Positions 16,874-28,001 of a stretch of DNA of 64,000 bases are shown one piece after another. Both the position numbers and the translations under genes were made by a program. The stretch's first letter is position 1. Each line of letters opens with the position of its first letter. The stretch lies in NCBI GenBank assembly GCA_963810055.1, contig CAWEME010000012.1, positions 383,809 to 447,808 of the forward strand. The letters are read 5' to 3'. The notes under the pieces were generated by a model that had not been told where the DNA came from, did no database searches, and worked only from the letters and a program-made list of their open reading frames with translations. Source of the stretch: REEB95 sp963810055. Lineage in GTDB: Bacteria > Pseudomonadota > Alphaproteobacteria > ATCC43930 > CGMCC-115725.

Positions 16874-19645
16874 ATGAGTTCCATCCCCCACCCGCGCGAC
16901 ATCGTCGACCGCCGTTCGCTTTCGGCGAAGCTCAACGCGCTGGCATCCGCTTCCGCGGGCCCGCCCGCGCGCAAGGATGTGAGCGCCCTGCTCAAAGAGG
17001 CGCTGACCTCCGGCCGGGCCGTGGTGAAAAAGCGTTTCGAGGACGGGGCCTCCGGCACCGAAACCGTGCACGCGTTGGCCTTCCTCATGGATCAGATCAT
17101 CCGCGCGCTTTACGACTTCACCCAGACCCGGATCTATCCGGCGCCCAATCCCACCGCGGGCGAGCAGATGGCGCTGATCGCCGTCGGCGGTTACGGCCGG
17201 GGGGAACTCGCCCCTTATTCCGACATCGATCTCCTCTTCCTGCTGCCCTACAAGGCGACGCCGCATATCGAGCAGGTGGTGGAATACATGCTCTACGCGC
17301 TGTGGGATCTGGGCCTCAAGGTGGGGCAGGCGACGCGCTCGATCGACGAGTGCATCGCCGCCGCCAAGGCCGATCTCTCCACCCGCACCGCCATCCTCGA
17401 GGCGCGCTACATCTGGGGCGAACAAAAACTCTACGACGATCTCAAGAAGGCGTTCGAGGCCAAGATCGCCAAGGGCTCGGCATCCGAATTCGTCCGGGAC
17501 AAACTCGCCGAGCGCAACGAGCGCCATCTCAAGCTCGGCGATTCGCGCTATCTGGTCGAGCCCAACGTCAAGGAAGGCAAGGGAGCCTTGCGCGATCTCC
17601 ACACCCTGTTCTGGATCGCCAAATACATCTACCGCGTCGACGACGTCGCGGCCTTGGTCGCCCTCAAGGTGCTGTCGGCCAAGGAGGCGCAACGCTTCGC
17701 GCGCGCGCAGGATTTCCTCTGGACGGTGCGCTGTCATTTGCATTTCCTCTCGGGCCGGGCCGAGGACCGCCTGACCTTCGAATTCCAGGCCGAAATCGCG
17801 CGGCGCATGGGCTACACCGACCATGCCGGGACGCGCGGCGTCGAACGCTTCATGAAACACTATTTCCTCATCGCCAAGGACGTGGGCGATCTGACGCGCA
17901 TCTTCTGCGCGCTTCTGGAATCCGAGCAGACCAAGGAGCCGCTGCTCACCTGGCGGCGCTGGCGCGCGCGCGAGAAGAAGCTCGACGGTTTCAAGGTTTC
18001 TTCCGGCCGCCTCGACGTCGACAAGGACGGCACCTTCCGCGACGATCCGGTCAATCTCATCAGAATGTTCCATCTGGCCGAGGAGCACGGGCTCGACATC
18101 CATCCCCATGCGCTGCGCGTCATCACGCAATCCTTGAAACTGATCGACAACGATCTGCGTGCGAATCCCGAGGCCAACCGCCTGTTCATGGAGATTCTGA
18201 CCTCGCGCAAGGATCCCGAGGTGGCGCTCCGCCGCATGAACGAGGCCGGCGTGTTCGGCCGCTTCGTGCCCGATTTCGGCCGCGTCGTGGCGCAGATGCA
18301 ATTCGACATGTATCACATCTACACCGTCGACGAGCACACGCTCTTCGCCATCGGCTTGCTCGCCAAGATCGAGAAGGGCGAATTCAAGGACGAGCTGCCG
18401 CTGGCGACATCGCTGGCGCCGACGATTTCCTCGCGCCGCGCCCTTTATCTCGCCGTGCTGCTGCACGATATCGCCAAGGGCCGCGGCGGCGACCATTCGA
18501 TCCTGGGCGAGGAGATCGCGTGGAAGCTCGGTCCCCGCCTGGGATTGACAGCGGAAGAAACCGAAACCACCGCCTGGCTGGTGCGCTGGCATTTGCTGAT
18601 GAGCGCCACCGCCTTGAAGCGCGACATCGACGATCCGCAAACCATCCGGGACTTCGTCGAGCGCGTGCAATCGCCCGAACGCCTCAAGCTGCTGCTGGTG
18701 CTGACCGTGGTCGATATCCGCGCCGTCGGCCCCAAGGTGTGGAACAACTGGAAAGCGACGCTGTTGCGCGAGCTTTATCACCGCGCCTTCGACGTGATGG
18801 CGGGCGGACTGGTCGAGGAGGGACAGATGCAGCGCGTCTCCCTGGCCCAGGAAGCGGTGGTGAAGCTCCTGCCCGATTTCTCGCGCGAGGAGATCGAATC
18901 CTTCATCGCCAAGGGCTACCCGTTTTACTGGCTGTCCTTCGACCCGGAAACCCAGGCGCGCCACGCGCGCCTCATCCGCGAAGCCGAGCGTTCAAGCCGG
19001 CCGCTGACGCTCGAGACCCGCGTCGATCCCGGGCGGTCCGTCACCGAGATCACGCTCTATACCGCCGATCACGCCGGATTGTTCTCGCGCATCGCCGGCG
19101 CCTTGGCGCTGGCCGGCGCCAACATCGTCGACGCCAAGATTCTCACCATGCAGAACGGCATGGCGCTCGACACCTTCTGGGTCCAGGACCAGGCGGGCGG
19201 CGCCTTCGACCGGCCCGCGAAGCTGGCGAGGCTCGCAACCCTGTTCGAGGACGTGCTGGCGGGCCGCATCCAGCCGCATGTCGAGCTCTCGAAGCCGCAG
19301 GCGATTCCGGTGCGCACCCGCACCATCGCCGTGCCGCCGCGCGTCATCATCGACAACAATGCCAGCCTCACCCACACCGTGATCGAGGTCAACGGCCCCG
19401 ACCGGCCGGGCTTGCTGTTCGAGGTGACGCGCGCGCTGACCGCGCTCAATCTGCAGATCTCGAGCGCCAAGATTTCCACCTACGGCGAGAAGGTGGTCGA
19501 CGTCTTCTATGTGAAGGACCTGTTCGGCCACAAGATCGAACAGCAGGCCCGGCTCAAGGACATCCGCACCCGGCTGACCGCGGCGCTCCAATCCAACGCC
19601 AAGGACGCCGGCAAGCGCGCGCGCAAGACCGTGGCGGCGGAGTAG
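16874..19645 (+). CDS. glnD: bifunctional PII uridylyltransferase/uridylyl-removing enzyme
   Basis: Nitrogen sensor of 923 residues. The nucleotidyltransferase domain holds 'GGYGRGELAPYSDIDLL' (G105-G106, D117, D119), followed by a PII-UTase helical linker. The HD uridylyl-removing domain holds 'LLHDIAKGRGGDHS' (H531-D532), and two C-terminal ACT domains (about 722-800 and 832-910) bind glutamine. It modifies GlnB/GlnK according to glutamine level. The mutS-glnD order is common in alphaproteobacteria. All key motifs are intact. Confidence 0.97.
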   Translation: MSSIPHPRDIVDRRSLSAKLNALASASAGPPARKDVSALLKEALTSGRAVVKKRFEDGASGTETVHALAFLMDQIIRALYDFTQTRIYPAPNPTAGEQMALIAVGGYGRGELAPYSDIDLLFLLPYKATPHIEQVVEYMLYALWDLGLKVGQATRSIDECIAAAKADLSTRTAILEARYIWGEQKLYDDLKKAFEAKIAKGSASEFVRDKLAERNERHLKLGDSRYLVEPNVKEGKGALRDLHTLFWIAKYIYRVDDVAALVALKVLSAKEAQRFARAQDFLWTVRCHLHFLSGRAEDRLTFEFQAEIARRMGYTDHAGTRGVERFMKHYFLIAKDVGDLTRIFCALLESEQTKEPLLTWRRWRAREKKLDGFKVSSGRLDVDKDGTFRDDPVNLIRMFHLAEEHGLDIHPHALRVITQSLKLIDNDLRANPEANRLFMEILTSRKDPEVALRRMNEAGVFGRFVPDFGRVVAQMQFDMYHIYTVDEHTLFAIGLLAKIEKGEFKDELPLATSLAPTISSRRALYLAVLLHDIAKGRGGDHSILGEEIAWKLGPRLGLTAEETETTAWLVRWHLLMSATALKRDIDDPQTIRDFVERVQSPERLKLLLVLTVVDIRAVGPKVWNNWKATLLRELYHRAFDVMAGGLVEEGQMQRVSLAQEAVVKLLPDFSREEIESFIAKGYPFYWLSFDPETQARHARLIREAERSSRPLTLETRVDPGRSVTEITLYTADHAGLFSRIAGALALAGANIVDAKILTMQNGMALDTFWVQDQAGGAFDRPAKLARLATLFEDVLAGRIQPHVELSKPQAIPVRTRTIAVPPRVIIDNNASLTHTVIEVNGPDRPGLLFEVTRALTALNLQISSAKISTYGEKVVDVFYVKDLFGHKIEQQARLKDIRTRLTAALQSNAKDAGKRARKTVAAE

Positions 19646-19649
19646 AAGT

Positions 19650-20846
19650 TCAGCCGAGCCGCCGCTTGAAGCCGATGGTCGGCGCAAATCCCACGATGGC
19701 GAGCACCGCCAGCGCCGCCGGCAGGAACGCCATCGCCGGCTTGCCGGTCGCATCCCACAGAAGCCCGGCCAGGACCGGCGTCACCACCGCGGTCGAATAA
19801 CTCACGGTGAAGATGCCGGCGGTGAACCGGGGCACGTCGGCGTGCGGCACCAGAACCGGCGGCAAGGCCAGCAGCAGGATCATCACCGCGGCGCAGGCGG
19901 CACCCGCCACCCCCGCCCACCACACCACCCACGCGCCCGGCATAAGCAGCATGCCGGCGACGCTCGCCGCCATCGTCAGCCCCAAGGCGATGTAGGAATA
20001 ATGGTGGCGCACCAGTTTTCCCACGAGCGCCAGCATCAGGAACGAGGCCGGAAGCTGGCCGAAATTGAGCGCGGTCAGGGCATAGCCGATCCATTGGCCT
20101 CTCCCCACCGCCTCGAGATAATCGGGCAGGAAGGTGTTGGTGGCGAAATAAAGCGTGTTGGTGCCGCCGAACATGATGGCGAGGCGCCAGATCAGGCCGT
20201 CTTTCCAATCGGGCCACCAGCGCCGCGGCGGCGCGCCTTTGGGATGGGGAACGTGTTTGGGGCCGAACAGCGCCAGCGCCAGCGCCGTCGCCAGCACCGG
20301 CACCGACCAGAACGCCAGGCTCCAGCGCCAGCTGCCGGCGAAGAGCGGCAGCACCAAAGGCAGGGTGAAGGCCACCGGCAAAGTCTCGCCCATCAACAGG
20401 CCGTTGGTATAGACCGCGGTGGCGAAGGGAATGCGGTGCGGCGCCCATTCGCGCACCAAGGGCGGCATCGTCGGCTGCATCACCGCGACGCCCGCGCCCA
20501 TGGCGATGGTGGCGGCGTAAAGCGAGAGCGCGTCGCCGGCAAATCCCCGCGCGGCGCCGCCTGCGGCGGTGAGCAGCAGCCCGGCCATCAGCGCGCGCGC
20601 GGCGCCCAGCCGCGCGATCAGAAGCGAGCCCGGCACCGCCGCCGCGGCGAACAGCAGCGGCGGCAGGCTGCCGAGCAGCGCCACGCCGGTCTCGCTCAGA
20701 CGCAGATCGTGGTGGATCAGCGGGATCACCGGCGGCACCGCCAGCACGGTCAGGCGCAAGCCGTTGCCCGCGAGCCAGAGGAGCGCGAGCGGGATCAGCA
20801 GCGGTTTCAACGAGTCCCGGGACAAGGCGCGGCATCCCTTCGCCAA
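19650..20846 (-). CDS. MFS transporter, CynX/NimT-like
   Basis: Twelve-helix major facilitator protein of about 398 residues, with the loop motif region 'PGSLLIARLGAARALMAG' and typical MFS half repeats. Overall texture resembles CynX/NimT-like transporters, but the substrate cannot be inferred. No ATG occurs near the N-terminus. The listed start is a TTG at 20846; a second TTG at about 20825, preceded by AAGGGAT, is also possible. It is convergent with glnD (4 bases apart) and lies just behind the dnaJ terminator. Confidence 0.8.
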   Translation of the reverse strand: MAKGCRALSRDSLKPLLIPLALLWLAGNGLRLTVLAVPPVIPLIHHDLRLSETGVALLGSLPPLLFAAAAVPGSLLIARLGAARALMAGLLLTAAGGAARGFAGDALSLYAATIAMGAGVAVMQPTMPPLVREWAPHRIPFATAVYTNGLLMGETLPVAFTLPLVLPLFAGSWRWSLAFWSVPVLATALALALFGPKHVPHPKGAPPRRWWPDWKDGLIWRLAIMFGGTNTLYFATNTFLPDYLEAVGRGQWIGYALTALNFGQLPASFLMLALVGKLVRHHYSYIALGLTMAASVAGMLLMPGAWVVWWAGVAGAACAAVMILLLALPPVLVPHADVPRFTAGIFTVSYSTAVVTPVLAGLLWDATGKPAMAFLPAALAVLAIVGFAPTIGFKRRLG

Positions 20847-20848
20847 TG

Positions 20849-20870
20849 AAAAGGGCGGCTAAAGCCGCCC
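20849..20870 (-). terminator. rho-independent terminator after dnaJ
   Basis: On the minus strand: GGGCGGCT-TT-AGCCGCCC followed directly by TTTT. The 8-base GC stem and U tract are 40 bases after the dnaJ stop, separating the dnaKJ transcript from the MFS gene. Confidence 0.8.
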
Positions 20871-20909
20871 GGACTGCGATGTTCTAACCGATGACGGGCC
20901 TTGCGTCAC

Positions 20910-22049
20910 TCAATCCGTCAAATCCCCGAAGAACTCCTTCACCTTGGCGAAGAAGCCCGCGCTTTGCGGCTGGGTCTTGCGCGAATCGCCCGCCGCCTCG
21001 AATTCCTTCAACAGCTCCTGCTGGCGCTTCGACAAATTGACCGGAATCTCCACCGCGACCTCGACGAACATGTCGCCGCGGGAGCCGGAGCGCAGCACCG
21101 TCATGCCCTTGCCCTTGAGGCGCAGCTGGTGGCCCGATTGCGTGCCGGGGGGAATGGTGAGCCGGGTGCGGTTGCCGTCGATGGTCGGCACTTCGAGCGA
21201 TCCGCCCAACGCCGCCACCGGAAGCGCGACCGGCACGCGCAAATGGATGTTCGCGCCCTCGCGCTGGAACAAACGATGCGGCTTCACCCGGAGAAAGATG
21301 TAGAGATCGCCCGCGCCGCCGCCGCGCATTCCCGCTTCGCCTTCGCCCGCGAGCCGGATGCGCGTGCCGTCCTCGACCCCGGCCGGGATCGAAACCGACA
21401 GCGTCTTCTCCTTCTGGACGCGGCCCTGGCCGCCGCAGGCGCGGCAGGGATTTTCGATCACGCGGCCGGCGCCGTGACAGGCGGGGCAGGTGCGTTCGAG
21501 CGTGAAGAAGCCCTGTTGCGCCCGCACCCTGCCGCTGCCGTGGCAGGTCGGGCAATTGATCGGGCGCGAGCCCGCCTCGGCGCCGCTGCCCTTGCAGGTT
21601 TCGCAAGCGGCGAGGGTCGAGACGCGCACCTGGGTCTGCTTGCCCGAAAAGGCCTCTTCCAGGCCGATCTCGAGGTTGTAGCGCAGATCGTTGCCGCGCA
21701 GATTGGCGCCCTGGCCGCCTTGGCGCCGTCCGCCCATGAAATCGCCGAACATCTCCTCGAAGATGTCGGCGAAGCCGGCGCCGAAACCGGCATCGCCCTG
21801 GCCGCCGCGCATGCCGCCGCCGCCCTCGAAGGCGGCGTGGCCGAAGCGGTCATAGGCCGCGCGCTTCTGCTCGTCCTTCAGGACGTCATAGGCTTCGCTG
21901 ACGTCCTTGAAGTGCTGCTCGGATTTCTTGTTGCCCGGATTGCGGTCCGGGTGATGCTGCATGGCGAGCTTGCGGTAGGCCTTCTTGAGTTCCTCGGCCG
22001 AGGCGCCGCGCGAAACCCCCAACAGCTCGTAATAATCCTGCTTGGCCAT
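20910..22049 (-). CDS. dnaJ: chaperone protein DnaJ
   Basis: Type I J-protein of 379 residues. The J domain has H33-P34-D35, followed by a Gly/Phe linker ('GGGGMRGGQGDAGFG') and four zinc-binding repeats CxxCxGxG ('CETCKGSG', 'CPTCHGSG', 'CPACHGAG', 'CRACGGQG'). The C-terminal substrate domains complete the fold. It stimulates DnaK ATPase and delivers unfolded clients. It lies 40 bases downstream of dnaK in the same operon and ends before a strong terminator. Confidence 0.97.
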   Translation of the reverse strand: MAKQDYYELLGVSRGASAEELKKAYRKLAMQHHPDRNPGNKKSEQHFKDVSEAYDVLKDEQKRAAYDRFGHAAFEGGGGMRGGQGDAGFGAGFADIFEEMFGDFMGGRRQGGQGANLRGNDLRYNLEIGLEEAFSGKQTQVRVSTLAACETCKGSGAEAGSRPINCPTCHGSGRVRAQQGFFTLERTCPACHGAGRVIENPCRACGGQGRVQKEKTLSVSIPAGVEDGTRIRLAGEGEAGMRGGGAGDLYIFLRVKPHRLFQREGANIHLRVPVALPVAALGGSLEVPTIDGNRTRLTIPPGTQSGHQLRLKGKGMTVLRSGSRGDMFVEVAVEIPVNLSKRQQELLKEFEAAGDSRKTQPQSAGFFAKVKEFFGDLTD

Positions 22050-22089
22050 CGCCTGCTACTGAATCCCCAATTTCGCCGCGGCGATGGAC

Positions 22090-24024
<1,935 letters not shown>

Positions 24025-24120
24025 ATCCCTTATCTCCTTGTGAGCGGAACCCCCGCGGCCCAAAACGGCGCCGCGCCGGCTCCCCATACGGTTCCCCATT
24101 ACCCCCGGGAAACCAGGGGT

Positions 24121-24151
24121 TATATATGGACGCCGCGCCCGGTGTGCAAGA
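24121..24151 (-). promoter_or_regulatory. sigma32 (RpoH)-type heat-shock promoter of dnaKJ
   Basis: Minus strand TCTTGCA, 15 bases, CCATATATA. This matches the RpoH pattern CTTG-type -35 plus CCCAT-type -10 at the proper spacing, about 97 bases upstream of the dnaK ATG. No CIRCE element (TTAGCACTC-N9-GAGTGCTAA) is visible here, so RpoH rather than HrcA probably controls dnaK. Confidence 0.7.
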
Positions 24152-24184
24152 CTCGAAGCCGCCCAAAAACCGCCCTAAACTGGC

Positions 24185-24222
24185 CTAATCCCGGCTTGAG
24201 CCGCCATCGAGCCGGGGATTAG
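24185..24222. repeat. 13-bp inverted repeat upstream of the dnaK promoter
   Basis: CTAATCCCGGCT (24185-24196) and AGCCGGGGATTAG (24210-24222) pair with a single bulged base around a 13-base loop. It lies between the dnaK -35 region and the divergent TPR gene. No T tract follows on either strand, so an operator or transcript structure is more likely than a terminator. Confidence 0.6.
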
Positions 24223-24275
24223 AGTGAATCTCCACCCCTATAGTGCAGCAGGTAGGGCAGCAGGAGGATTCGCGC

Positions 24276-24896
24276 ATGAAACGGACGGCGATGGCGGCGG
24301 GTTTGGCCGCGGTTTTAATGGCGGCTTATGCCCCGGCCCATGCCCAATCCGCCCAGGACAGCGACATGTGCCACGGCCGCAACAACGCCTCCTTTGACCA
24401 GATCATCGCCGGCTGCACCGCCGTGATCCAACAGGGCCATCTCGCCGGCAAGGACCTGGCCAACGCCTATTTCAACCGCGGCCTCGCCCACAGCCTGAAA
24501 CGCGAATACGACCCGGCGATCGCGGATCTGAGCCAGGTGGTGAAGCTTGAGCCCAAAGACGCCGAGGCCTTCGACGAACGCGGCGCCGACTATTTCGGCA
24601 AGCAGGATTTCGACAAGGCGCTCGCCGATTTCAACCAGTCGATCAGCCTCGATCCCAAGAATTTCCGCGCCTATCAAAATCGCGGCGCGGTCTATAACGC
24701 CAAGAGCCAATGGACCCAGGCGCTGGCCGATTTCAACCAGGCCATCAGCCTCAACCCGCATATCGGCCAAGTTTATTACGACCGCGCGATATCCGAGGAC
24801 AAGCTCGGCCAGCACGATCAGGCCCAGGCCGATTACGACAAGGCGATCAAGTTCGATCCCAGCCTGAAAAACCCGCCGCCGCAAAAGCCGCAATAG
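24276..24896 (+). CDS. periplasmic tetratricopeptide-repeat protein
   Basis: A 206-residue secreted protein: signal peptide (about 1-25, ending 'APAHAQS'), then four TPR-like units with the canonical spacing ('AYFNRGLAHSLKREYDPAIA', 'AFDERGADYFGKQDFDKALA', 'AYQNRGAVYNAKSQWTQALA' and a last one). Two cysteines near the N-terminus (in 'MCHGRNNASF' and 'IAGCTAV') could form a disulfide. The start has AGGAGG 8 bases upstream. It probably acts as a protein-protein scaffold; partner unknown. It is divergent from dnaK and convergent with grpE. Confidence 0.85.
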   Translation: MKRTAMAAGLAAVLMAAYAPAHAQSAQDSDMCHGRNNASFDQIIAGCTAVIQQGHLAGKDLANAYFNRGLAHSLKREYDPAIADLSQVVKLEPKDAEAFDERGADYFGKQDFDKALADFNQSISLDPKNFRAYQNRGAVYNAKSQWTQALADFNQAISLNPHIGQVYYDRAISEDKLGQHDQAQADYDKAIKFDPSLKNPPPQKPQ

Positions 24897-24908
24897 GCAG
24901 GCGCAGCC

Positions 24909-25469
24909 TTATTCCCGGTCGTTCGCCGGGGCGGGCGGCTTGGATACTCCGACCAGCGCCGGGCGCAGCAGCCGGTCGTGCATGACGTAACCCGGCTGCA
25001 TGATCTGGGCGACGGTGCCGGGCGGGTAGTCGCCGGTCGCGACCTCGTACATCGCCTGGTGGAGATGGGGATCGAAGGGATCGCCCAAGGCGGGCTCGAC
25101 GCGCTTGACGCCGTGGCGCTCGAAGATCGCCCACAACTCGCGCTCGGTCGCGGCCACGCCGTCGATCACGCCTTTGGCCGCCGGGTCGGCCGCGATCGCG
25201 GCCTCGCTCGCGATGGCGCGGCGCAGATTGTCGGCGACGCTCAGCAATTCCTTGGCCAAATTCGACGTGGCGAAGCGCAGCGATTCCTCGCGCTCGCGCA
25301 CGAAACGCCGGCGCTGGTTCTCGCTTTCGGCCAAGGCGCGCAGCAGCTTGTCCCGGGCCTCGGCCAGTTGGGATTCGAGCTGCGCGATGCGTTCCTCGGG
25401 CGTCGGCTCGGGGGCCGCCTCCGGCGCGGGTTCCGCCGGCGCCGCCGGGTTTTCGGTTTCGTCGCTCAT
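24909..25469 (-). CDS. grpE: nucleotide exchange factor GrpE
   Basis: DnaK co-chaperone of 186 residues: acidic low-complexity N-terminus ('PAEPAPEAAPEPTPEER'), long coiled-coil ('LESQLAEARDKLLRALAE'), then the beta-domain with signature 'FDPHLHQAMYEV' and 'GYVMHDRLLRPALVGVS'. It releases ADP from DnaK. It is 22 bases downstream of hrcA and presumably co-transcribed with it. Confidence 0.96.
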   Translation of the reverse strand: MSDETENPAAPAEPAPEAAPEPTPEERIAQLESQLAEARDKLLRALAESENQRRRFVREREESLRFATSNLAKELLSVADNLRRAIASEAAIAADPAAKGVIDGVAATERELWAIFERHGVKRVEPALGDPFDPHLHQAMYEVATGDYPPGTVAQIMQPGYVMHDRLLRPALVGVSKPPAPANDRE

Positions 25470-25491
25470 GGTTTCTTTTCTGTCTCTTGTT

Positions 25492-26550
25492 CTATCCCAG
25501 GATCCGGCCGATCACCTTGGCGGTATAGTCCACCATCGGAATGATCCGCGCGTAATTGATGCGGGTCGGGCCGATGACGCCGATCGCGCCCACCACCTGC
25601 TCGCGTGAATTGCTGTAAGGCGCGACGATCATCGAGCATCCCGCCACCCCGAAGAGCGGGTTGTCGGCGCCGATATAGATGTGGACGCCCTCGCCGCCGC
25701 GCGTCGCGTCCAAGAGGCGCACCATTGCCTCCTTGGTTTCGAGCATGTCGAACAAGGTCCTGAGGCGTTCCAGATCGCCCAGCGCGGTCACGTCGTCCAG
25801 AAGCTTGGCCTGGCCCTTGACGATGAGCGCGCCCTGCTCCGCTCCCCCCGCCCAGGAGGCGAGGCCCGCTTGCACCAGCTTCGCGGTCAACTCGTCGATC
25901 TCGCCGCGCCATGCCGATATCTCGTTCAAGATCGCCGCGCGCGCTTCCTCGACGGTGCGGCCCACCAGCCGCGCATTGAGATAATTCCCGGCCGCGACCA
26001 TGGTCGAGGGCGGGGTTCCAGCCGGCACCTCGATGATGCGGTTTTCCACCACCCCGTCCTCGGTCACCATCACCACCAGCGCGCGTCCCGGCGCCAACGG
26101 CACGAACTCGATGTGGCGCAACGGCCGTTCGATCTTGGGCGAGATGACCAGCCCGGCGCAGCGCGACAGCCCGGCCAGCGCCGAGGTCGCCTCTTCCAGC
26201 GCCTGCGACAGGCTCTTGCCGGCGGCGGCGCAACGGCCCTCGATGTTGCGCCGCTCGTCCTCGCTCAAGCCCCCCAGCTCCAGAAGCCCGTTGACGAACA
26301 GCTTCAAGCCGGCCTCGGTCGGCAGCCTGCCCGCCGAGGTATGGGGCGCGAACAGCAGCCCCTGCTCCTCCAGATCGGCCATTACGTTGCGGATGGTGGC
26401 GGGCGACAGATCGAGCCCGCCCTTGCGCGCCAGCGTGCGCGAGCCCACCGGCTCGCCGGTCTCGACATAGGCGTCGACGATGCGGCGGAAGATCTCGCGC
26501 GAGCGGTCGTTCAATTCGGTGACGATGGGCCGGGGTGGGATTTGGGTCAT
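25492..26550 (-). CDS. hrcA: heat-inducible transcription repressor HrcA
   Basis: Repressor of CIRCE-controlled heat-shock genes, 352 residues. N-terminal winged helix: 'RSREIFRRIVDAYVETGEPV', 'LDLSPATIRNVMADLEEQGL', 'HTSAGRLPTEAG'. The inserted dimerising domain and the C-terminal 'VIGPTRINYARIIPMVDYTA' are intact. The start ATG at 26550 matches family N-termini; the open frame extends far upstream antisense to rph, which is not coding. Its target, probably groESL, is outside this window. Followed by grpE. Confidence 0.96.
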   Translation of the reverse strand: MTQIPPRPIVTELNDRSREIFRRIVDAYVETGEPVGSRTLARKGGLDLSPATIRNVMADLEEQGLLFAPHTSAGRLPTEAGLKLFVNGLLELGGLSEDERRNIEGRCAAAGKSLSQALEEATSALAGLSRCAGLVISPKIERPLRHIEFVPLAPGRALVVMVTEDGVVENRIIEVPAGTPPSTMVAAGNYLNARLVGRTVEEARAAILNEISAWRGEIDELTAKLVQAGLASWAGGAEQGALIVKGQAKLLDDVTALGDLERLRTLFDMLETKEAMVRLLDATRGGEGVHIYIGADNPLFGVAGCSMIVAPYSNSREQVVGAIGVIGPTRINYARIIPMVDYTAKVIGRILG

Positions 26551-26668
26551 GAGCCCGTCATACTTAGGAAACGCGGTCCCCCAGGTCAACCCAAGCGGTT
26601 CCGGCCGCCCTTTACGCTCGGGTCCCGGCGGATTAGCTTGCACTCCGTTCAAGCCGGAAAGGAACCCC

Positions 26669-27383
<715 letters not shown>

Positions 27384-27394
<11 letters not shown>

Positions 27395-28001
27395 GGATTC
27401 TCATACCCTGCGCGGCCAGCGCCTGGTCGTGGCCTCCCACAATCCCGGCAAGATCGCCGAAATCTCGTCCCTGCTTGCGCCCTACGGCGTCGACGCGGTG
27501 GGCGCCTCCGATCTCGGCTTGATCGAGCCCAATGAGACCGGATCGAGCTTCGAGGAGAACGCCGCGTTGAAAGCCAAGGTCGCGGCGCGGGCGAGCGGGC
27601 TGCCCGCTTTGGCCGACGATTCCGGCCTGGTCGTGCCGGCGCTCGGCGGCAAGCCCGGCATCCAATCGGCGCGCTGGGCGGGCGCGGCAAGGGACTTCGC
27701 CGCCGCGATGAACCGCTTGGAGCGCCTGCTCGGCGGCTTGAAGGACCGCCGCGCCTTCTTTGTCGCCGTGCTGGCGCTCGCCTGGCCCGACGGGCGGGTC
27801 GAAACCTTCCGCGGCGAGGCGCATGGCAGGCTGGTCTTCCCGCCGCGCGGAGCGCGCGGCTTCGGCTACGACCCGGTTTTCCTGCCCGACGGGAAAGAGG
27901 AGACTTTCGGCGAGATGCTGCCCGAGGCCAAGGACAAGATCAGCCACCGCGCCAAGGCCTTCGCGGCTTTCGCCGAAGCCTGGCTGGGACCCGCGCCGTG
28001 A
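27384..28001 (+). CDS. rdgB: RdgB/HAM1-type non-canonical purine NTP pyrophosphatase
   Basis: Hydrolyses dITP, ITP and XTP to monophosphates, keeping them out of DNA. Length 205 residues with 'VVASHNPGKIAEI', 'SFEENAALKA', 'LADDSGLVVPALGG' and 'GFGYDPVFLPDG'. No ATG precedes the conserved core; the TTG at 27384, inside the 3' end of rph, is the best start. It overlaps hemW at its 3' end (GTGA). Operon rph-rdgB-hemW. Confidence 0.95.

Noticed and set aside
16793..18964. Long 723-codon open frame antisense to glnD
   Set aside because: High GC makes the opposite strand open; the protein is compositionally odd and glnD on the other strand has all family motifs.
24243..24275. Earlier start for the TPR protein
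   Set aside because: The ATG at 24276 has AGGAGG at ideal distance and opens a proper signal peptide; the extension would bury it.
26630..26660. Partial CIRCE-like TTAGC...GCACTC before rph
   Set aside because: There is no matching GAGTGCTAA arm at 9-base spacing.
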